Below are positions 59,956 through 64,000 of a stretch of DNA of 64,000 nucleotides, one piece after another. Below the pieces are notes generated by a model, which searched no databases, was not told the DNA's origin, and was given only the letters and a program-made list of their open reading frames with translations. The position numbers and the translations under genes are program-made. How positions within the stretch are numbered: the first letter of the stretch is position 1; each line of letters begins with the position of its first letter. This DNA comes from Mesorhizobium sp. YM1C-6-2 (GTDB lineage: Bacteria > Pseudomonadota > Alphaproteobacteria > Rhizobiales > Rhizobiaceae): NCBI RefSeq assembly GCF_003666685.1, contig NZ_RCIZ01000005.1, positions 62,001 to 126,000 on the forward strand. The letters are read 5' to 3'.

Positions 59956-61310
59956 GATTCGCCGGTTCCGCCCGGCAGCGACAGCACCGCCGACAGGCCA
60001 TGCGGGTCGCGGTTCCGCAGCAGCAGCGAGCCGCCCATCCGCGTTGCGGCTTCTTCCGCGATCGAGAGCCCAAGGCCGCTTCCTGCCGGCGACCTGTCGC
60101 GGCCACGAAAGAACCGCTCGGTGACGCGGGGCAGCTCGCTTGCCGGGATGCCGGGACCGTCATCTTCGACACCGATGTCGACGCCAGCGCCGGCCTGCGT
60201 GATGCGAACGGTTACCTTGGCGCCATCGGGAGAGTGCCTGACCGCGTTCTCGATCAGATTGCGCAGGGCCATCGTGAGGAAGGCGGGATCGAAGCAGGCT
60301 TCGACGTCCGCATCATTCTTTTCGACCGCGATCGCGAGGTTTCCGTTCGGCGGCATCTCGGCCACGACCCGCTCGACGATTTCGACAGGGCGGCCCCTGG
60401 TCAGCGCCGGCGCATTGTCTGTCGCCTCGATGGCCGCCAGGTCGAGAAGCTGCCGGACAAGCCGGGACGTGCGGTCGACGCCCGCCGATATCTGCCGGAG
60501 CGCATTGGCATGAACGTCGCCATCGCTGCTGGCGAGCGCGATCTGGGCCTGTGTCTTCAGGCCGGCAAGCGGGGTCTTCAGCTCATGCGCGGCGAAGGCG
60601 GTGAAGCTTTTCTCGCGCTCGCGCGCGTCGGCGACGCGCCTGAACAGGCCGTTGAGCGCGTGAACGGCCGGCGCGATCTCGCTGGGCAGCTTCTGGTCGG
60701 GCAGCGGGCGCAGGTCGGTGGCCGGACGCGAGGAGAGCGTATCGGCCATGTCGTTGAGGGGAGCCATCCCGCGTCTCACGCTCACCCAGATGCCGCCCGC
60801 GAGAATCGGCAGGATGAGCCCGGCAGGAAGGACCAGCCCCTTGATGACATCGCTCACCAAGTGGTCGCGCACCCAGATGCTGTCGCCGACCATGACGCGG
60901 ACGCCGAGGTCCGTGTTCTCGATGGTGTAGATCCGCCAGGCCTCGCCATCGACCGTCCTTTCCGAAAAACCGCTCCGCGCGTCGGTCAGGCGCTCTTCCG
61001 GCGCGTGTTCGGAGCGCCCGACGAGGGCGCCGTCCAGCGACCAGATCTGACAGGAAAGCTGGCGCTCGTAGTGCTGCTGCCCCATTTCGAAATGTGCGGC
61101 GGCATCGCTCCCGCCCTCGGCAAGCGCCACCTCGACGCGGCGGTCCGTCAGCAGCGAGTTCACCATGCGCGCGGCCTCCATGAGACGGGCGTCGAGGACG
61201 CGTTCGAGCTCGGCCTGGGTGCCTAGATAAATCCACGCGACGGCCAGCAGCCAGACCAGCCCCGTCGAGCCGAGAAGTACGGTGAGCAGCCTCGTCCTGA
61301 TGGAACTCAC
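59952..61310 (-). CDS. Sensor histidine kinase (QseC/PmrB-like)
   Basis: 452 residues from GTG 61310, with GGAGGAGAG ahead. Helix 1 (about 8-29), a periplasmic sensor of 2CSK type (about 30-155), helix 2 (about 156-176), HAMP, then the phosphoacceptor 'FAAHELKTPLAGLK' (His242) and ATPase boxes 'NLIENAVRHSPDGAKV' and 'DDGPGIP...GLGLSI'. Cys87 in 'LSCQIW' is the only cysteine of the periplasmic sensor; in this redox locus it might sense thiol state. Start overlaps the regulator stop (GTGA) and the end overlaps the DsbA-like gene. Confidence 0.94.
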   Translation of the reverse strand: MSSIRTRLLTVLLGSTGLVWLLAVAWIYLGTQAELERVLDARLMEAARMVNSLLTDRRVEVALAEGGSDAAAHFEMGQQHYERQLSCQIWSLDGALVGRSEHAPEERLTDARSGFSERTVDGEAWRIYTIENTDLGVRVMVGDSIWVRDHLVSDVIKGLVLPAGLILPILAGGIWVSVRRGMAPLNDMADTLSSRPATDLRPLPDQKLPSEIAPAVHALNGLFRRVADAREREKSFTAFAAHELKTPLAGLKTQAQIALASSDGDVHANALRQISAGVDRTSRLVRQLLDLAAIEATDNAPALTRGRPVEIVERVVAEMPPNGNLAIAVEKNDADVEACFDPAFLTMALRNLIENAVRHSPDGAKVTVRITQAGAGVDIGVEDDGPGIPASELPRVTERFFRGRDRSPAGSGLGLSIAEEAATRMGGSLLLRNRDPHGLSAVLSLPGGTGES

Positions 61311-61972
61311 GGGCTCTCCTCCGCCAGCCTGTAGCCTAGCCCGCGCACCGTCCGGATGAAGCTCGTCCCGAGCTTGGCGCGCAGGTGATGGACGTGAACC
61401 TCCACGGCGTTGCTCTCGACCTCTTCCTGCCAGCCGTAGAGCGTCTCTTCCAGGGTCGACCGGGAAACGGTCGAGCCGGGGCGCTCCATCAGGACGCGGA
61501 GCACGCCGAACTCCCGCCTGGTCAGGGCGAGCGGCTTGCCGTCGAGGCTCGCCACCTGGCGAGCCGGGTCGAGAGTCACACCCCGCCATTCCAGCATTGC
61601 GGTAGCGCGTCCCGTGCCACGCCGCGCCACCGCGCGCACGCGGGCGGCCAGCTCGTCGAGATCGAACGGCTTGCCGACATAGTCGTCGGCGCCGGCGTCA
61701 AGGCCGGCAATCCGATCCGGCACCTGGTCGCGGGCCGTCAGCAACAGAACGGGCGTAGCGTCCTTCCGCCGCCGCAGGGAGGACAGGATGTCGAGCCCCG
61801 ACCCGTCCGGCAGCATCAGGTCGAGCACCAGCGCATCATAGGACTGGGTCTCAAGCGCGGTGAACGCTTCCTCGCAGGTCGCCACCGCGTCGACGGTGAA
61901 GCCCGCCAGCCCGAGCCCCACTGACAGGCCGTCAAACAGCATGGGATCGTCTTCGACTATGAGAATCCGCAT
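61307..61972 (-). CDS. OmpR-family response regulator
   Basis: 221 residues: receiver domain with phospho-acceptor Asp51 ('YDALVLDLMLPDGSGLDI'), acidic pocket 'VEDDP' and conserved Lys in 'VGKPFDLDELAARVRA', then a winged-helix DNA-binding domain ('LTRREFGVLRVLMERPGSTVSRSTLEETLYGWQEEVESNAVEVHVHHLRAKL'), closest to the PmrA/QseB/TctD type. It is cotranscribed with its kinase. A PmrA-like box CTTAAG-N5-CTTAAG lies upstream of the transpeptidase and dsbD, its likely targets. Confidence 0.95.
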   Translation of the reverse strand: MRILIVEDDPMLFDGLSVGLGLAGFTVDAVATCEEAFTALETQSYDALVLDLMLPDGSGLDILSSLRRRKDATPVLLLTARDQVPDRIAGLDAGADDYVGKPFDLDELAARVRAVARRGTGRATAMLEWRGVTLDPARQVASLDGKPLALTRREFGVLRVLMERPGSTVSRSTLEETLYGWQEEVESNAVEVHVHHLRAKLGTSFIRTVRGLGYRLAEESP

Positions 61973-62028
61973 GTATCGTTCCCCGGGACGGCCCTGATCC
62001 TATAGGCCGGCTCCTCGCGCCGGCGTCT

Positions 62029-62784
62029 TCATCCTACCAGAAGATGCTTCATGGACGGGTCGGGAATGACCATGATGCGGCTTCCGTCGCGGACCTCGCC
62101 ATGCAGGTGAATGATATCCTGGTTGACCAGCCGGATGCAGCCGGAGGACACGGCCTTGCCGATGCTCCAGGCTTCGGGAGTACCGTGGACGCGGTAGAGC
62201 GTATCCTTGCCGTCCTTGTGAATGTAGAGGGCGCGGGCGCCAAGCGGATTCTTTAGGCCCGGATCCATGCCGCCATTCGCTATGCTGTAGGGTTCCAGCG
62301 TCGGCTGGCGCGCAACCATGGAATCCGGCGGCGTCCAGCGCGGCCATTCGCGCTTGTAGGCGACGATCGCGCGGCCGGACCAGGCAAAGCCTTCGCGTCC
62401 GACGCCGATGCCGTAGCGCGTCGCGCGCCCGTTTCGCTTGACGTGGTAGAGATACTTGTTCGGCGTGTCGACGATCAGGGTGCCCGGCTCCTCGTCCGTC
62501 GGATAGTCGATCTCGGTTCGCCAGAAGCGGCGATCCAGTTTCTTGATATCCACCTCCGGGATCGGAAACCTCTCGGTCGGCACCGCCTGGTACATCGCCG
62601 GCACGACAGGTTTGGGAGCGGGTGCCACGCTCTTCGCGGCCGCAACCGGAACCTCGCCCTGTGTCGCGACGCATCCGGATACCGTCATTGCGCCCAACCC
62701 TATCAGGAAAGAGCGCCGGCCGACGCTCCCGCTGCGTGTCCCTGCCTTGCCGCTGGCCGCAACGGTCTCGAAGTCGCGCGTCAT
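62029..62784 (-). CDS. L,D-transpeptidase (YkuD family) lipoprotein
   Basis: 251 residues from ATG 62784, with AGAGG upstream; a GTG at 62808 is less likely. N-terminus has 'GRRSFLIGLGAMTVSGC', a signal with twin Arg and a lipobox ending at Cys38. A Pro-rich linker (about 45-70) leads to the YkuD domain with His200 ('YRVHGTPE') and catalytic Cys216 in 'AVSSGCIRLVNQDI'. It would cross-link peptidoglycan or attach proteins to it in the periplasm. The single catalytic cysteine is oxidation-prone; in E. coli such enzymes are kept active by DsbG and DsbD. It heads a probable operon with the regulator, kinase and DsbA-like gene. Confidence 0.93.
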   Translation of the reverse strand: MTRDFETVAASGKAGTRSGSVGRRSFLIGLGAMTVSGCVATQGEVPVAAAKSVAPAPKPVVPAMYQAVPTERFPIPEVDIKKLDRRFWRTEIDYPTDEEPGTLIVDTPNKYLYHVKRNGRATRYGIGVGREGFAWSGRAIVAYKREWPRWTPPDSMVARQPTLEPYSIANGGMDPGLKNPLGARALYIHKDGKDTLYRVHGTPEAWSIGKAVSSGCIRLVNQDIIHLHGEVRDGSRIMVIPDPSMKHLLVG

Positions 62785-62829
62785 CTGGAATACCTCTGCT
62801 GTTTCCACGCGGCTCCCAAACCTTCCTAC

Positions 62830-62846
62830 CTTAAGGCTGCCTTAAG
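62830..62846. promoter_or_regulatory. PmrA-type direct repeat between divergent ldt and dsbD
   Basis: CTTAAG (62830-62835), GCTGC, CTTAAG (62841-62846): two half-sites at an 11-bp period, matching the PmrA-box pattern CTTAAT-N5-CTTAAT known for OmpR-family regulators. It lies 46 bp before the transpeptidase start and 63 bp before dsbD. The same bases also read as TTAA-N7-TTAA, the CtrA consensus, so the binding protein is not certain. Confidence 0.6.
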
Positions 62847-62908
62847 CTCAGTCGCCCACCCGACCGGAGAACGAGGTTCAACCTCCGATACGGACAAGCG
62901 ACGAGGCG

Positions 62909-64000
62909 ATGAAGAAGACTGTTATCGGCATACTGGGAATGCTTGCATTTCAGGTCTTCGCGCCTGCCGCCGCATCACCCGGCGAGCCGCTTCCGGTGGA
63001 CCGGGCGTTCGCGATCTCGATCCAGCATGGCTCCGGCGGATCGCTGTCGCTCGAATGGGATATCGCCGACGGCTACTACCTCTACCGCGACCGGGTTGCT
63101 GCGCGGATACCGGACGGAGCCGCGCTGACGGTCGAGACCACGCCCGGCCTCGTCAAGGACGATCCGAACTTCGGATCTACGGAAATCTACTATCGGCACG
63201 CCGAGGCGGTCGTTCCCGATCCAGGGTCTGGCCCCATCGAGATCACCTACCAGGGCTGCCAGGAAGACGGCATCTGCTACGCGCCTGAGATACGTCTCGT
63301 CGACCCCGTCACATTGGCCGTTTCGGACCCGGCTCCGCTCGGCGCATATCCTGCGGTGAACTGGGAAACGGAAGCAGCGGCGCCTCCGGCCGCCGAGGCG
63401 GGAGCACCGCAGGCAGCAGGTCCGGCAGACTTCGCACTGGCGCCGGACGACGGGCTGGTTCAGTCGCTGCTCGGCAACGGCGGGACGCTTCTCGTCATTG
63501 CCACGTTCCTGCTCTTCGGGCTGCTGCTCGCCTTCACCCCTTGCGTCTTCCCGATGTATCCGATCCTTGCCGGCGCATTGGCGCGGCAAGGCGACCGCCT
63601 GACGGCGCGCCGCGGCTTCGTCCTCTCGGCCATCTACGTCATCGCTCTCGCCTCGGCCTTCGCAATGCTGGGCGCCGCCGCCGGCTGGTCCGGCCAGAAC
63701 CTGCAGATGGTGCTGCAGTCGCCGTTCACGGCCGCGGCCGTCGCCGTCATATTCGTCGCCCTCGCCTTGTCCATGTTCGGCCTGTTCGAGCTGCAATTGC
63801 CGACCGCCCTGACCAGTTGGGTCGCCGCGCGCACCGGAGCAACGGCCGGGTCGAAGCGCTCGGTCGCCTTGCTCGGTTTCTCGTCCGTGCTGATCGTCGG
63901 GCCGTGCGTCACGGCGCCGCTCGCCGGTGCGCTTCTCTATATCGCGCAGACGGGTAACGTCGCCCTCGGTGCCGCGGCGCTGTTCATGCTCGGCATCGGC
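62909..64000 (+). CDS. dsbD: Thiol:disulfide interchange protein DsbD (5' part)
   Basis: 364 residues are seen before the window ends; GAGG precedes the ATG. A signal peptide (about 1-22) is followed by the periplasmic alpha domain with Cys117 and Cys123 in 'TYQGCQEDGICYAPEIRL', the DsbD signature. The membrane beta domain follows with Cys212 in 'LLAFTPCVFPMYPILAGAL' and Cys333 in 'IVGPCVTAPLAGALLY', the pair that carries electrons from cytoplasmic thioredoxin. The C-terminal gamma domain should lie beyond the edge. It is divergent from the transpeptidase operon and shares its regulatory gap. Confidence 0.93.
   Translation, partial: MKKTVIGILGMLAFQVFAPAAASPGEPLPVDRAFAISIQHGSGGSLSLEWDIADGYYLYRDRVAARIPDGAALTVETTPGLVKDDPNFGSTEIYYRHAEAVVPDPGSGPIEITYQGCQEDGICYAPEIRLVDPVTLAVSDPAPLGAYPAVNWETEAAAPPAAEAGAPQAAGPADFALAPDDGLVQSLLGNGGTLLVIATFLLFGLLLAFTPCVFPMYPILAGALARQGDRLTARRGFVLSAIYVIALASAFAMLGAAAGWSGQNLQMVLQSPFTAAAVAVIFVALALSMFGLFELQLPTALTSWVAARTGATAGSKRSVALLGFSSVLIVGPCVTAPLAGALLYIAQTGNVALGAAALFMLGIG

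Noticed and set aside
62830-62846. Reading the ldt/dsbD box as a CtrA site
   Set aside because: It fits TTAA-N7-TTAA, but the full CTTAAG-N5-CTTAAG direct repeat and the adjacent OmpR-type regulator make a PmrA-type box the better explanation; CtrA is kept as an alternative.

Overview
This is a GC-rich chromosomal window from an alphaproteobacterium, most likely of the order Hyphomicrobiales (Rhizobiales) and probably close to Mesorhizobium or another Phyllobacteriaceae genus. The assignment rests on the order of the ribosomal genes, the many DUF families common in rhizobia (DUF1194, DUF2778, DUF3175, CreA), a short palindromic intergenic repeat after uvrD that I recognise from rhizobial genomes, and promoter-like sequences of the alphaproteobacterial sigma-70 type. 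No database was searched, so the genus is an inference. I saw no rRNA, tRNA, CRISPR array, insertion sequence or prophage.

Left part (1-21,000): housekeeping and accessory genes on both strands. In order they are the end of a DUF2059-like gene, a UvrD/PcrA helicase carrying an in-frame palindromic insertion, a DUF1194 protein, an AraC-type regulator, a DUF2778 L,D-transpeptidase-like protein, a DUF3175 protein, a MATE pump, a small coil protein, an SDR oxidoreductase, a hexapeptide acetyltransferase, CreA, a 54-residue membrane protein with a SCO copper chaperone and PrmA, a small DUF1127-like protein, aminopeptidase P, AzlD/AzlC, LigA and a membrane acyltransferase with a perfect CtrA-type box upstream. 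Two gene-free stretches (about 9.2-9.75 kb and 19.2-19.8 kb) hold inverted repeats with 13-bp stems and 34-nt loops.

Central part (21,000-58,000): the gene-expression core, all on the minus strand. Transcription runs right to left: secE-nusG-rplK-rplA-rplJ-rplL-rpoB-rpoC, then a five-gene unrelated block, then rpsL-rpsG-fusA-tuf, the S10, spc and alpha operons with secY and adk, ending rpsM-rpsK-rpoA-rplQ. Intrinsic terminators follow rpoC and rplQ. Candidate promoters lie before secE, rpsL and rpsM, and strong hairpins lie in the leaders of rplK, rplJ and rpoB. The block between rpoC and rpsL has a small unknown protein, an APC amino-acid permease, an acyltransferase, a sugar 1-dehydrogenase and an O-methyltransferase.

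Right part (58,000-64,000): a thiol-redox and cell-wall locus, the most interesting stretch. A MerR-type regulator faces a glutaredoxin-MauE membrane fusion across a MerR-style promoter with a 20-bp spacer and a central dyad. Next, a minus-strand gene set (L,D-transpeptidase, OmpR-type response regulator, histidine kinase, DsbA-like protein) is divergent from a DsbD gene that leaves the window. A PmrA-type direct repeat, CTTAAG-N5-CTTAAG, sits between the divergent genes. The inferred model is that the two-component system controls a periplasmic thiol-reducing branch that keeps the transpeptidase's catalytic cysteine reduced.
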